Assembly (NCBI GenBank): GCA_030041435.1
Contig: JASHNW010000064.1
Coordinates: 59,796-123,795, forward strand
Length of the DNA stretch: 64,000 bases
Direction of reading: 5' to 3'
Source: Acidobacteriaceae bacterium
Lineage (GTDB): Bacteria > Acidobacteriota > Terriglobia > Terriglobales > Acidobacteriaceae
Shown here: positions 36,672 to 45,425 of the stretch, piece by piece
Numbering within the stretch: the stretch's first letter is position 1
Layout: each line of letters begins with the position of its first letter
The notes under the pieces: generated by a model
Told to the model about the DNA's origin: nothing
What the model saw: only the letters and a program-made list of their open reading frames with translations
The model's database searches: none
Translations under genes and position numbers: made by a program

Positions 36672-37500
36672 TTGAGGAAGGAGCGAGGCGGCGCAGCCAT
36701 TGTGACATTAGTTCCACGCGGCTGTGCGCGCCGAACTTGCGAAGAACCGCAACGACATACTGGTGCGTGGTGGCCGGAGTCAGGCCCATCGCCTGGGCGA
36801 TCTCCCGCTCCGAGGCTCCGGTCAACAGCAGGCGCAGCACTTCACGTTCCCGCGGGCTCAGCGGCTGCTCGGCCCCCAGCAGTCCATGCGCCTGCAACAG
36901 TTCGCGATGCAACATCGCGCTGCCGCGCAGAAAAAACGCGAGTAGATCGCGTTCTCGCGCGCCGAAACCCCGTCCGTTCTCGCGATCGAAGATCAGATAG
37001 GACTCTGCTCTCGGTGCCGTGGCCGAAGCACACATCAGACGGTGGCTGATGCCGAGCGGTATGAGTACTTCCTGGTAGATCCGGTCTCGCTTCCATTCGC
37101 GGTCGCTCACCAGCTCTTCGCGCAAATGGCTGCGGTTCTGGCCGAAGCGGCTCGCCAGTGCGACCGTGTGCGGATCCATATAGTTATTGCGGACAGCGTC
37201 CATCGCCACCTCATGGGCGCGCTGCCACGCCTCCGTCGGATGAAGAGTTATGCAGATCCGCGGCTGCCAGCCAAGCAAGGGATCGGAGGGCCGGCTATGC
37301 TCCCACTCTTTGTCGCGGATCGCGCCGACCCAGGTGGCGTTGATCGCGCCGACCTGCCGGCCCAGCGTACGGAGACAGTGGTCGAGCGCCTCTTGGGGAG
37401 ACGAAGCCGGAAATTCCGCCAGCTCGTGCCACAGCCGGATGATCGCGTCCTGATCCCGCCAGGACAAGTGGGGCCTGGCTCCCGAGGGTTTCACAGGCAT
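36655..37500 (-). CDS. LuxR-type HTH transcriptional regulator
   Basis: 281 residues from the ATG at 37500, picked because GGAG lies 5 nt upstream and the longer open frame to 37824 has no plausible protein. The C-terminal ~65 residues are a GerE/LuxR HTH: LSPREREVLRLLLTGASERE, followed by IAQAMGLTPATTHQYV and LRKFGAHSRVELM. The N-terminal ~200 residues are probably a sensory alpha/beta domain (GAF-like, unconfirmed; W-rich, IRDKEWEHS, RICITLHPTEAW). It has no response-regulator receiver domain. Palindromic inverted repeats lie at its 3' end and 380 nt upstream of its start, and the upstream one could be its operator. Confidence 0.8.
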   Translation of the reverse strand: MPVKPSGARPHLSWRDQDAIIRLWHELAEFPASSPQEALDHCLRTLGRQVGAINATWVGAIRDKEWEHSRPSDPLLGWQPRICITLHPTEAWQRAHEVAMDAVRNNYMDPHTVALASRFGQNRSHLREELVSDREWKRDRIYQEVLIPLGISHRLMCASATAPRAESYLIFDRENGRGFGARERDLLAFFLRGSAMLHRELLQAHGLLGAEQPLSPREREVLRLLLTGASEREIAQAMGLTPATTHQYVVAVLRKFGAHSRVELMSQWLRRLAPSSTPTDQ

Positions 37501-38095
37501 AGCGGCTCCGGGATCAGGACGGACGACCACGAGGCCAGAGCGACGCGGGCATCTGGGGAAAAAAGAACACCGCGATACAAGGAGCGAGAGCGGGCGGTGG
37601 AGCGACACACCAGAGGGGTCATTCTGAGAATCCTGAGGGTGGAGCGGCGGACAAGTGGTGCGGCGCCGCGCGGGGACACGGCCTGCAGGGAAACTCAACC
37701 CAGGGTGGCCGGAGCGGACGGGGTCAGCGGACCGGGGCCCTGGCTGTGGGGGCACACCCGAAAATCCGGAAACCGCTCCGAAACAGACGGCTGCGGCCTG
37801 CCTCCGCAAGTGAACATTGGGCAAGCGGCTCTACGCCAGCTTTTTGAACTCAGAACCAAATACCAACGTGAATTTTACCCCTACTGATTAGTAGAATTGT
37901 GCGCTCCTGCCCGGTGGCGCAAAATCATTTGCGCAGGTTCTGCCCGGTCCCCTTCCTTCCCCCTCGACAGTTTCGTATGCGTGACCACAGCTCGTGTCAC
38001 ATCGGCCGTGGTCGGTCATTCTCCCTCTGTCCGCTGTTCCCCATTTGCTGTAGGTTCCGCCGTCCATCTTGGTTTCTGGTTGCGAGGTCTGGTCA
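37501..38095. other. Intergenic region with no recognised gene
   Basis: The open frame continuing upstream of the LuxR-type start is arginine/proline-rich without family features and is probably not translated. The region holds the right-hand palindrome (37878-37894). It should also contain the promoters for the LuxR-type gene (minus) and the frameshifted adhesin (plus). Confidence 0.5.
37878..37894. repeat. Right copy of the 17-bp palindromic inverted repeat
   Basis: CCCCTACTGATTAGTAG is the reverse complement of the left copy at 36655-36671 with a single mismatch (16 of 17). It lies between the LuxR-type gene and the divergent adhesin-like pseudogene, a natural site for an operator. Confidence 0.7.
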
Positions 38096-39084
38096 ATGCG
38101 CTTTCCTAGTTGTCTGGTCCGCCGCGCCGTTTCGGCTTCCCTTCATTTCCTGGTCCCCTCCAGTGCCCGCACGGGCCGCTGCAGGCTGGGTTCGTTGGCG
38201 GCCGCGGCCGCCTTGCTTTGCCTCGGCGCGACAGGGGCGTGGGCCCAGACCGTCTGCATCGTCTCACGACCCTCAACGACCGTGGAACTGGATCACTGTG
38301 CCAGGCCATCACCGACGCCAACACTGCGGGCGGAGCGAACACCATCAACTTCTCCGCCAGCCTTACCGGAACCATTACGCTCGCCGGCGACCTTCCGGCG
38401 ATCCAGGACAATGGCCTGACCATCGACGGCTCTGGCGCCAGCATCACGATCAGCGGCAACAACACGTACCGCTGCTTCCTCATCGGCGCGTTGACGCCGG
38501 GCACGAGCACTCAGGTTGCCGAGAGCGTGACCATTGCGAACCTCACGTTTTCCGGCTGCAAGGCACAGGGCGGCGCGGGCGGTTCAGGTGCCCCCCGGGC
38601 GGCGGCGGCGCTGGACTTGGTGGAACTATCTTTGTGGCAAACTTGGGGAACGTCACAGTTTCGAACGTTAGCTTTTCCGGCAACGCCGCTACTGGCGGTG
38701 CGGGGGGGCGCAAGCGTAAGCGACGGCGCTTTCGCCAGTGGCGGAGGCATGGGCGGAAACGGCGGGTCCCAGGCCGTCGACACCTCAGGTGGAGCGACCG
38801 GCGGCGGGCTGGGCTTAGGGGCAAACGGGGGCACCGATACTCCTTTTGCAGGTGGCTCATCCGGGATTGCCATCGGAGCAGCCGGCACTGGAAGCGATAG
38901 TGGACTTGGAGGTTACTGCTATTCAAACTCTGGCGGTGCCGGAGGTGCCGCCGGCGAGGGGCCGGTGACTGAGGCACCGATTTGCGACGGTGGCGGCGGC
39001 AGTGCCGAGACCGATTTCGACTTTGGCGGAAACGGTGGGTTTGGCGGTGGTGGAGGGGGGGCTGCGAACGCGGACGCGATGTAA
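38096..39084 (+). pseudogene. Glycine-rich beta-helix/autotransporter-like passenger, frameshifted
   Basis: From an ATG at 38096 a signal peptide ends TGAWAQ. Homology to choice-of-anchor/autotransporter passengers then continues in other frames: NDRGTGSLCQAITDANTAG and INFSASLTGTITLAGDLP in frame 1, then GLGGTIFVANLGNVTVSN in frame 3, then a glycine-rich repeat tail back in frame 1. The last two switches fall exactly on a C6 tract (about 38591) and a G7 tract (about 38703), where a +1 C and a -1 G would restore one frame. The product stops at 39084 with no membrane anchor or barrel. Either it is decayed, phase-variable, or the tracts are mis-sequenced. Confidence 0.65.
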
Positions 39085-39305
39085 CCCCGATAACGGCCAT
39101 CGGCGAGACTAGCGCAGTCGGATGTCTCTAGGCATAAACGGGAGTGAATCCCGAGTCAATCTTTCGGCAAGCCGAGACTCGCGCAACCTTGATCGCTTCA
39201 TCTTGGCTCCCATACGCGCCGCTGCCGAAGAATCCGGTGATCAACAAGCTGCCGCCCTCACCCTGGCAGAGGTCGAAGTCAGCGCACCATTCTCCGCTCT
39301 GTCGC

Positions 39306-39385
39306 TGGTACGGGTGAAGAGGATTTGAACCTCCGACCCCCTGGTCCCGCGCTCCGTCGGGGTGCCTGACCTACGGCCAACATGA
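39306..39385 (-). pseudogene. Degenerate tRNA-Pro gene (CGG-like)
   Basis: On the minus strand the 3' part matches bacterial tRNA-Pro: GGGACCAGG, GGGGTCGGAGGTTCAAAT, CCTCT, then an acceptor-like end and TACCA. The T-arm is intact (GGAGG/CCTCT-type pairing). The acceptor strand has an extra base, and the 5' half only loosely resembles a D-arm (GTAGGTCAGG). It does not fold as a complete tRNA and is not likely functional. It directly precedes the truncated ClC gene. Confidence 0.55.
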
Positions 39386-39951
39386 CGGAAGAATGCCAAT
39401 CCAGGTTTCGGAAAGTCTGTGCGAGCCGTTCCATCATCCTCCCCATTATTCTTGCCAACACGACCGCGTTCCTGATCTCCCGCAGTCTCCAGCCAGTAGG
39501 TGTCTTCGAGATCTTCACCCAGCAGGATGGCCTGGATTTGCCCTCCATGGAAGAACAGCGCGAAGGATCGATCCTCCGTATCGAAGACGCGCTACAGCCC
39601 GTCACGGTTCCGGTAGTCGACGCCAGCGACACTTTCCAGTGGGTATCCCAGGCTGTTTCAGAAGCTCATGCCATCGGGTGCCTGGTTCGCCTCATCGACG
39701 GTTCCTGGTACGCCCTGAGCGCCGACGAGCTAAGCTCCGCCTCGGCCACGGTTACCTCCGACGCGCCCATTCAGCGCGCCGTCAAAAGGGACCGCACGCC
39801 CCTGCTCTTTCCCGATATGCCGCTTGATGCCGCCCTGCATTACTTCCCGCGGTGGCCGCTGCCCCCAATCCTCAACCGCGCCAGCCGTGGAACCTTCGAG
39901 GGAATGGTCACCTTGGACGATGTGTTGCGCCGCTACCGAAGCGCGGAATAG
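39382..39951 (+). pseudogene. ClC-type chloride channel, C-terminal fragment with CBS domains
   Basis: The 189-residue frame begins within what should be the last membrane helices (ASRSIILPIILANTTAFLI), runs through the conserved cytoplasmic entry (SRSLQPVGVFEIFTQQDGL, SMEEQREGSILRIEDAL) and ends after a CBS-type region (RASRGTFEGMVTLDDVLRRY). Full-length ClC transporters have about 400 further N-terminal residues with the selectivity filter, all missing here. The cut coincides with the tRNA-Pro pseudogene. A soluble CBS remnant could be expressed, but channel activity is impossible. Confidence 0.7.
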
Positions 39952-40179
39952 CGGGGCTTCGTTTGCATCACTCCCTTCAGCGCAAATCACTACACGTTCT
40001 GGAGGGGCCACCGATTCTCGACAATTGCGCTATTGCTGCAGCAGTCGAAGCCGTTCGGAGCGAACCGCCCTCCGATGCAGGTGGTCCATTAGGCGCCGCC
40101 CTCTTTGTGGTTTTTTCGCTAAGACTGCTGAATGGGATCATCCGTCATAACGGCTTGATAGCCTGTGAACGGAACACCC

Positions 40180-40881
40180 ATGTCTGATCTTTCCGCATTC
40201 GCCGAAAGCATTTGGATCGTCGACGGCCCGACGGTCCGCGACATGGGTGTTATGTTTACAGCCCGCATGACCGTTGTGAAGCTCTGCAACGGTTCACTTT
40301 GGGTGAATTCTCCCGTGCCTGTGGGTTCTGCGACGCTCGAACGCATCATCGAGTTGGGGCCCGTAGGATACCTGGTGGCAGCGACACCGAGACATGTCTG
40401 GCGGCTCGCGGCATGGCACAAGCTGTTTCCGGAAGCGCAGGTATGGGCCGCGCGCCCGACTCCATTTACGTTGGAAAACGGCAAACTGCCATTCACCGGA
40501 ATTCTGGGGGACCTGGCGCCCGAAGGCTGGGCAGACAACCTCGACCAGTTGGCTTTCAAAGGCAATCCGCTCATCGAAGAAGTGGTTTTCTTTCATAAGC
40601 GGTCCCGCACCGTCATCCTCGATGATTTGATCCAGGTCCACCCGATCCTGGAGGGCAGGCCGTTTCGGAATGTTTTGATCAGGCTGGGAGGAATTGCCTG
40701 CCCGCACGGTGGCGTTGGATTGGACATCAGGCTGTCCTTCATCCGTCGAAATCTCGCGCGACAATCACTGCGCAAGCTGCTGTCTTGGGATTTTGACAGA
40801 TTGGTCATCGCCCATGGCCCCTGCATCGAGAAGAATGCGAAAGCGTTCGTCGAACAAGCCTTCCGCTGGCTAGCGCGCTGA
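40180..40881 (+). CDS. DUF4336 protein (metallo-hydrolase-like)
   Basis: 233 residues from the ATG at 40180; a GTG at 40165 would add five. It matches DUF4336: ESIWIVDGPTVRDMG, MTVVKLCNGSLWVNSPVP, VGYLVAATPRHVWRLAAWHK, TVILDDLIQV, and DRLVIAHGPCIE near the end. The family is a distant relative of the MBL fold and has no established reaction; expected histidines are present only partly (TPRHVWR, IAHGPC). It stands alone, with about 230-290 nt of intergenic DNA on either side. Confidence 0.8.
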   Translation: MSDLSAFAESIWIVDGPTVRDMGVMFTARMTVVKLCNGSLWVNSPVPVGSATLERIIELGPVGYLVAATPRHVWRLAAWHKLFPEAQVWAARPTPFTLENGKLPFTGILGDLAPEGWADNLDQLAFKGNPLIEEVVFFHKRSRTVILDDLIQVHPILEGRPFRNVLIRLGGIACPHGGVGLDIRLSFIRRNLARQSLRKLLSWDFDRLVIAHGPCIEKNAKAFVEQAFRWLAR

Positions 40882-41171
40882 GGCCACAATTCTATCGTTA
40901 CGGCGACGCTGAGGAACGAGTTCTGAGAGAAAATCGACAGTCACCGCACCGCCGTTGCGCTGTACTTCATGTATTACAGCTTTTGCCGGGATCTCCACCA
41001 GGCGTGACGCCCGCCATGGAAGCCGGGATCGCGGACCATGTTTGGAGGTGGAGGAGATGGTAGCGTTAGTGGAGCGGAAGTTGATTCTGGACGGACTCAG
41101 TCAAGCCGTATAAGGATCAAGTCTTGTTCTCGAACCCTGTCCATCTCCATCCTCCGCGCCGGTGCACACCC
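40882..41171. other. Intergenic region, nothing recognised
   Basis: No open frame with family features and no obvious hairpin or tRNA was found. It probably includes the promoter of the small membrane protein at 41172. Confidence 0.4.
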
Positions 41172-41348
41172 ATGCTCCGTGCGCTCGTCGAGATCGGCTT
41201 CATCATTTTCCTTTTCTATTCCAATTTGCTCATGGGAGAATTCAATCGCTCCACCGGCCACGACAAGACGCTGGCCGCAGGCTTGTATGACATTCTTACC
41301 CCTACCAGCCTGGGCATTGGCCTAATCGCTGCCCTTATCGGCTATTGA
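41172..41348 (+). CDS. Small two-helix membrane protein
   Basis: 58 residues with two TM helices: VEIGFIIFLFYSNLLMGEF and TSLGIGLIAALIGY, joined by a polar loop (NRSTGHDKTLAAG). No named family is recognised. Directly after its TGA stop the same frame continues MFEFLRKKLW and ends 14 codons later. That is a natural membrane-proximal basic tail, so the TGA may be a nonsense mutation in a slightly longer ancestral protein, or the second ATG may be a separate start. Confidence 0.5.
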   Translation: MLRALVEIGFIIFLFYSNLLMGEFNRSTGHDKTLAAGLYDILTPTSLGIGLIAALIGY

Positions 41349-41452
41349 ATGTTTGAATTTCTGAGAAAGAAGCTCTGGCCCACTTTGGGTTCGAATTGAT
41401 CCACTACCTGCAGGTCTCATAGGCGAGGCGGAGCCGTCGCGCCATCGGTGAT

Positions 41453-41755
41453 TTAGGCACGCCGGAAGTTCTTTCGCAGGATGGCTATAACGACCAGAAC
41501 CACCGCGAGCAGGCGGAGGATGTACGTCCAACCGACCGCCAGATTTGGGTTCGCGGCGGAAAGGCCGAGCGCCCGCGTCGCTCCCTGTATGGCGAAGAAG
41601 GCGGCAAAAGCGAGGAATAGGAGATCACGCGTCTGCTTCCAGAAGCGCAGGAAGAAGAGCGCAGCGACGGCGGAGACGGCGGTGATATACCCGAGGAGAA
41701 AGAGATCCAGCCTGGGGTGCGCCATGGGGGCCAAGAGAAGTTGATGCGCGTTCAT
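41453..41755 (-). CDS. DUF5985-like small membrane protein
   Basis: 100 residues, start ATG 41755. Three hydrophobic helices (LFLLGYITAVSAVAALFFLRF, LLFLAFAAFFAIQGATRAL, ILRLLAVVLVVIAIL) and a short basic tail (RKNFRRA) fit the DUF5985 family of unknown function. The start overlaps the stop of the related upstream gene by ATGA, so the pair is translated together. Confidence 0.65.
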   Translation of the reverse strand: MNAHQLLLAPMAHPRLDLFLLGYITAVSAVAALFFLRFWKQTRDLLFLAFAAFFAIQGATRALGLSAANPNLAVGWTYILRLLAVVLVVIAILRKNFRRA

Positions 41756-42009
41756 TGGCGCTCCCAGATCAACCCAAACAGGAGCAGCGAGATGGAAATG
41801 GCAGCGGAAGCCAGGCGGTAGGTATAGAGATCGATCGAAGGAAACAGAACCATGTCGCCAAGGACAAGGATGTTGTCGATGGTGAGCCCGGCGAAGCAGA
41901 GGCCACTCCAGAGGAGGAGTCCGTTCCTGACGCGGAGCCAGGAGCGCAGCAGCAGCACGGAGCAAACTAGGGTGGTGAGAATCGTGAGAATGTACAGCGT
42001 CGCGGCCAC
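41752..42009 (-). CDS. DUF5985 small membrane protein
   Basis: 85 residues from a GTG at 42009. Helices YILTILTTLVCSVLLLRSW, LLLWSGLCFAGLTIDNILVL and RLASAAISISLLLFGLIW give a three-TM protein of the DUF5985 type. It overlaps its downstream paralog-like partner by 4 nt and follows the winged-helix-like gene by 2 nt, forming a three-gene operon. Function unknown. Confidence 0.68.
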   Translation of the reverse strand: MAATLYILTILTTLVCSVLLLRSWLRVRNGLLLWSGLCFAGLTIDNILVLGDMVLFPSIDLYTYRLASAAISISLLLFGLIWERQ

Positions 42010-42011
42010 GC

Positions 42012-42404
42012 TTACTTCTTCTCCTGTTTGAGCTGAAAGGCCCGGGCAAATTCACGCACGCCGGAAGATGTCTTCGAATGTATCATTGTCGAAATCCGCA
42101 CCAGATCTTTGCGGTAGGCATTGTCGAGGGAGACCAGCAGTTCGTTCTGCTCTTCAGACTTTGGCAGGTAGGAGAACTTGAAGGGTGAAGTGATCGATTC
42201 AGCGATGAGCTGCATGCGGACGAGGTCGCGGAGCAGCTGAGAGACCTGGTGGAGAGGGACGTACAGGCGCGAGGCGAGCTCCTCGCAGGTCCACCAGACC
42301 GGGCGGCTGTTCCACAGGAGGATCAGCGCTTCAAGATGAGGCACGCTGTCGATGTTGTCGTAGATAAACTCGTAGGCATCGATGCCGGGATTGGGAGCTA
42401 TCAT
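42012..42404 (-). CDS. Winged-helix-like small protein, first gene of the DUF5985 operon
   Basis: 130 residues. The middle resembles a winged helix: HLEALILLWNSRPVWWTCEE, followed by LASRLYVPLHQVSQLLRDLV, the recognition-helix pattern, then a beta-wing-like SPFKFSYLPKSEEQ. It has no TM segment. Its 2-nt gap to the DUF5985 genes suggests a regulator or cytoplasmic partner of those membrane proteins; this is inferred from position only. Confidence 0.6.
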   Translation of the reverse strand: MIAPNPGIDAYEFIYDNIDSVPHLEALILLWNSRPVWWTCEELASRLYVPLHQVSQLLRDLVRMQLIAESITSPFKFSYLPKSEEQNELLVSLDNAYRKDLVRISTMIHSKTSSGVREFARAFQLKQEKK

Positions 42405-42779
42405 TTTTACGACTGGGAGTGGGATTCACCGATCATTCACTATAAACGGTTCGGGGGCCTTGAAAACAGCGTGATTGGGCGGTGAGGGGAAGTCTCGCCG
42501 ATTCTGAACATGTTACCGGCTTTCCGGACGTTTCGGACTAAATCGTCCGATGCGGAGTAAGTACGGTTACGTCCTCTAAAGTCGGCCCACGTTCCGGGAT
42601 CTGGCAGCAATTGAGCGGTGCGCTGAATTTTTGCGATCGTTCCGTGGACCGTGAATACCCGAAGATTCTCTCCGGCTCCAGGCTGCTTCTTGTTGTTGCG
42701 TTTTGCGCACCAACCGCGACGAAGAAAGCCTTGGACATATAGGTAAAACGCGGCCATGATCGCGTCATCGGAGGTCACG
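42405..42779. other. Intergenic region between DUF5985 operon and HTH gene
   Basis: It must carry the divergent promoters. Open frames here have no recognisable family. No repeat or RNA was seen. Confidence 0.4.
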
Positions 42780-42992
42780 ATGACGCTTTCCCTCTTATCC
42801 CGTTCTGCTCAAACCGCTGCTCAAAGCCGCTTGCCGGTGATTGAATTCGAGCCGCTGCTCGATACGATCGAAGCCGCCGCGCTTCTGCGCATGCACCCCA
42901 AGACGCTGAAGAAGAAGGCCCGACTCGGCGAGATCCCAGGGCTGCACATCGGCAAGTACTGGCGCTTTCGCGTCTCAGATCTGAACGATTAG
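42780..42992 (+). CDS. Excisionase-like HTH protein
   Basis: 70 residues; ATG 42780 is fixed by GGAGG 7 nt upstream. The C-terminal half is a MerR/excisionase-type helix-turn-helix (DTIEAAALLRMHPKTLKKKA, then GEIPGLHIGKYWRFRVSDL). Such proteins are common beside integrases of acidobacterial mobile elements and act as directionality factors or small regulators. It ends at TAG straight after the HTH, shorter than most homologs, and no integrase follows. It is probably a surviving part of an integrated element. Confidence 0.68.
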   Translation: MTLSLLSRSAQTAAQSRLPVIEFEPLLDTIEAAALLRMHPKTLKKKARLGEIPGLHIGKYWRFRVSDLND

Positions 42993-43470
42993 GTGTGGCG
43001 TCAGGAACGGGGCGGCAAAGGCCCGCGAGTCCTTTGAGGAGTCAGCGTTGCGCGTACTGCCGCTGCGCGTTCGATCGAGGCCATCAGTGCATGGTCGCAG
43101 CGAAGAGGGTTGGCTCTTTCCATGCCAAAAATCGGATGGGTGACTTTGGTCCAGAGGGCGTCTGCCGTTTGGTATCCCGCTTTCTGCTCGGTCACTGCTT
43201 CGCGGCGTAACCGGCGCCCGGCGGCAGCTCGCTCTTCTGCTTCGACTGACCACCCCAACACGTCAAAAGCGGACCGGTCGGGGACCCCGGAGTACGTCGC
43301 CCTTCGGGTTACGGTTTCCGCTCGAAATCTCTTCGCAAAAAGCGGCGCAGAGATTTCTCCGGAGCCTCTGTAAATGCAGAGCTTCGGCCTTGGGAGCCGG
43401 GCCCCTCGCTGGCTTCGCTGGGCGTGACCCGAGGAAGATGCGGGAATTTCAACAAAACGGAGACGAGATC
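42993..43470. other. Region before ssb fragment, no recognised gene
   Basis: Short open frames occur on both strands but show no family features. A purine-rich GGAGACGAG just before 43471 serves as the ribosome-binding site of the ssb fragment. Confidence 0.4.
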
Positions 43471-43612
43471 ATGTACCAGAACAAAGTCAGCCTCATCGGA
43501 TTCCTCGGCGGTGATGCAGAAGTTCGCAACGCCAACAACCGCAGCTTTACAACCCTCTCGCTCGCGACCAAGTCCTCCTACAAGGACAGGAAGAGCGGCC
43601 AGGACGTCGCGC
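43471..43612 (+). pseudogene. ssb: Single-stranded DNA-binding protein, 5' fragment
   Basis: The first ~45 codons of an SSB of the mobile-element type: MYQNKVSLIGFLGGDAEV, then RSFTTLSLATKSSYKDRK, the start of the OB fold. Homology stops after about KSG, and the sequence passes directly into the 3' end of an IS630 transposase on the opposite strand. The DNA-binding loops and acidic tail are missing, so the product cannot work. Confidence 0.75.
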
Positions 43613-44303
43613 AGAAGATCTGTTGCCACAGGTCTTCGGTGGATCGTTTGGCAGCTTTTCGGAGCAGTGTCTTGAGTTTCGAGAAGAGCTTCTCGATGAG
43701 ATTCAGATCTGGCGAGTAGGGCGGCAGATAGAGCACGGAGGCGTCGGCCAGAGCGATGGCCTGCTGGACACCGTCGACTTTATGGCTGCTGAGGTTGTCG
43801 AGGATGACGATGTCGCCTCTGTGCAGACTGGGGCAGAGGAACTGCTCCACCCGGGCCAGGAACAACTCGCCGTCCATGGGTCCGTCCACCACCATGGGAG
43901 CGGTCAGCTGATGGCGGCGCAGGCCGGCGATAAAGGTTGTCGTTTGCCAGTCGCCGAGGGGCGCCGAGCCGATGCATCGAGTGCCTCTGGGGGAACGGCC
44001 ATGGCTTCGCGTCGTGTTGGTCGCGGCCCAGGTTTCGTCAATAAATACCAGCCTGTCGAGATCCATCGCCGGCTGCGCATCAGTCCATGCGCGGCGCGCC
44101 GCCTGCACGTCCTCGCGCTCCTGCTCGCTGGCGTGCAGGGTTTTTTTGAACGTCAGATTCCACTTGTTCAACTGGTGCCAGAGCGCGCCAATTTTGATCT
44201 CCAGACCCTGCGACGCCAACCGCTCCTGCAGCTCCGCCAGGGTCAGACCAGGCTCGGCTGCGATCCAGGCGCGCAAAGCCGGCTCCGCTTCCTCCAGCCG
44301 GGA
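43613..44303 (-). mobile_element. IS630-family transposase fragment, truncated at both ends
   Basis: About 230 codons of an IS630/Tc1-type DDE transposase: an HTH-like region (LAELQERLASQGLEI), DDE residues in VFIDETWA and VILDNLSSHK, and the terminal PYSPDLNLIEKLFSKLK. The conserved C-terminal end beyond DLWQQI is replaced by ssb-fragment sequence. The N-terminal ~60 residues before RLEEAEPALRAW are missing, where cpaF-like sequence begins. No terminal inverted repeats or TA duplication flank it. It is a relic. Confidence 0.8.
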
Positions 44304-44304
44304 T

Positions 44305-44507
44305 CACCGCGGCAAACGCCTCGATGAAGACAGTCCCCTTCTCCACGCGCAGCTGCCGGATGGCAGCCGCATCGCGGCCGTCATTCCGCCCGTGGTGCGG
44401 CTTGCTCCGGCGGTCACGATCAGGAAGTTTACAAGCCGTCGCTTCACTATCGATGACCTGATCGCTCGCGGCACCTTAAGCCGCTCGCTTGCGGACTACC
44501 TGCGGGG
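44305..44507 (+). pseudogene. cpaF: CpaF/TadA-type secretion ATPase, internal fragment
   Basis: About 67 codons reading RGKRLDEDSPLLHAQLPDGS, RIAAVIPPVV and AVTIRKFTSRRFTIDDLI. This is the segment before the Walker A region in CpaF/TadA/VirB11-like ATPases of tight-adherence pili. Both ends are truncated: the left joins IS630 sequence, and the right joins the FtsX-permease fragment near 44508. No Walker motifs remain. Confidence 0.65.
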
Positions 44508-44966
44508 GTGGATTCAGTTCAGCCGCTTTTCAGTGTTGAGACGATGGAGGAGCGGGTTGCGGACACCGTAGCGCAGCGCAGGCTGGTGATGGTTCTTACG
44601 GCCTGTTTTGCCGAGCTGGCGATTATCCTTTCGGCGGTTGGGGTCTATGGTGTTTTCGCATATTCGGTGGGCCAGCGCCGTCACGAGATGGGCGTTCGGC
44701 TGGCGTTGGGCGCTTCGCGACGACGGGTGATGTCGGTGGTGCTTATGGAGGCGATGCGGCTCATCGTTGTGGGAGGATTTGCAGGCGCTGGCGCAGCTTT
44801 GCTGCTATGCCGGTTACTGGCCAGCATGTTGGTAGGGGTGTCGGCCCACGATGCGGTGTCTTTCAGCGCGGCGCGCGGATTAATGGTAGTGATTGCGATC
44901 GTTGCCAGCACGATTCCCGCAGCGGAGGGCCGCACAGATGTGGCATCGGTGCTTCACTCCGAATAG
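44508..44966 (+). pseudogene. FtsX/MacB-type permease, C-terminal fragment
   Basis: About 150 residues: QPLFSVETMEERVADTVAQR, ELAIILSAVGVYGVFAYSV, HEMGVRLALGASRRRV, then two TM helices and a normal C-terminus (VASVLHSE). This is the last quarter of an acidobacterial-type duplicated orphan permease (ADOP), whose full length is about 800 residues. The 5' part is missing; the join lies directly against the cpaF fragment. Confidence 0.75.
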
Positions 44967-45425
44967 ACAATGGACTCGCGCTCGATCTTTCCGAGTCGTG
45001 GCGTCCCTCGCCGTGACGGTTCCTGTCCACTGAAACCTTCAAGGCCAACCCGCTCATCGAGCACGGTCACGGTGGCGTGGGTCTCAAATCGATATTCGGC
45101 GATTTGGCATAAACCGAGATCCTGCGGTCCTTGCCAGCGTTTTGCTGATGCAGAGCCCGTCTCCCAGTACCTATTCTCAAAACCGCGTATAAACCTCGCG
45201 GGTTGAGAAGATTATGGCGCTGATGGCGTGATTGGAGTCCAGGTCGTCGCTGATGGGCACACTTGGCCTTCGAATGCCAATTGAAGAGTTCCGCGACAGA
45301 GTTGAAGTACTGCGTTGGCATTCGGTGCTTGCCTGCTGTTCAACACCGGGCAGGCACATTCGATCAACATGAAACCGTGGCCGAACCAGCGAACTTCCCC
45401 ATGAACAGAAATCCAGCACCTGCCA
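44967..45425. other. Region between permease fragment and ureG, no recognised gene
   Basis: Several frames of 70-84 codons overlap here on the minus strand without recognisable motifs. I see no clear terminator hairpin with a T-run for the urease operon. Confidence 0.4.

Noticed and set aside
37501..37824. N-terminal extension of the LuxR-type protein
   Set aside because: Arg/Pro-rich translation without domain features, and the ATG at 37500 has a clear GGAG.
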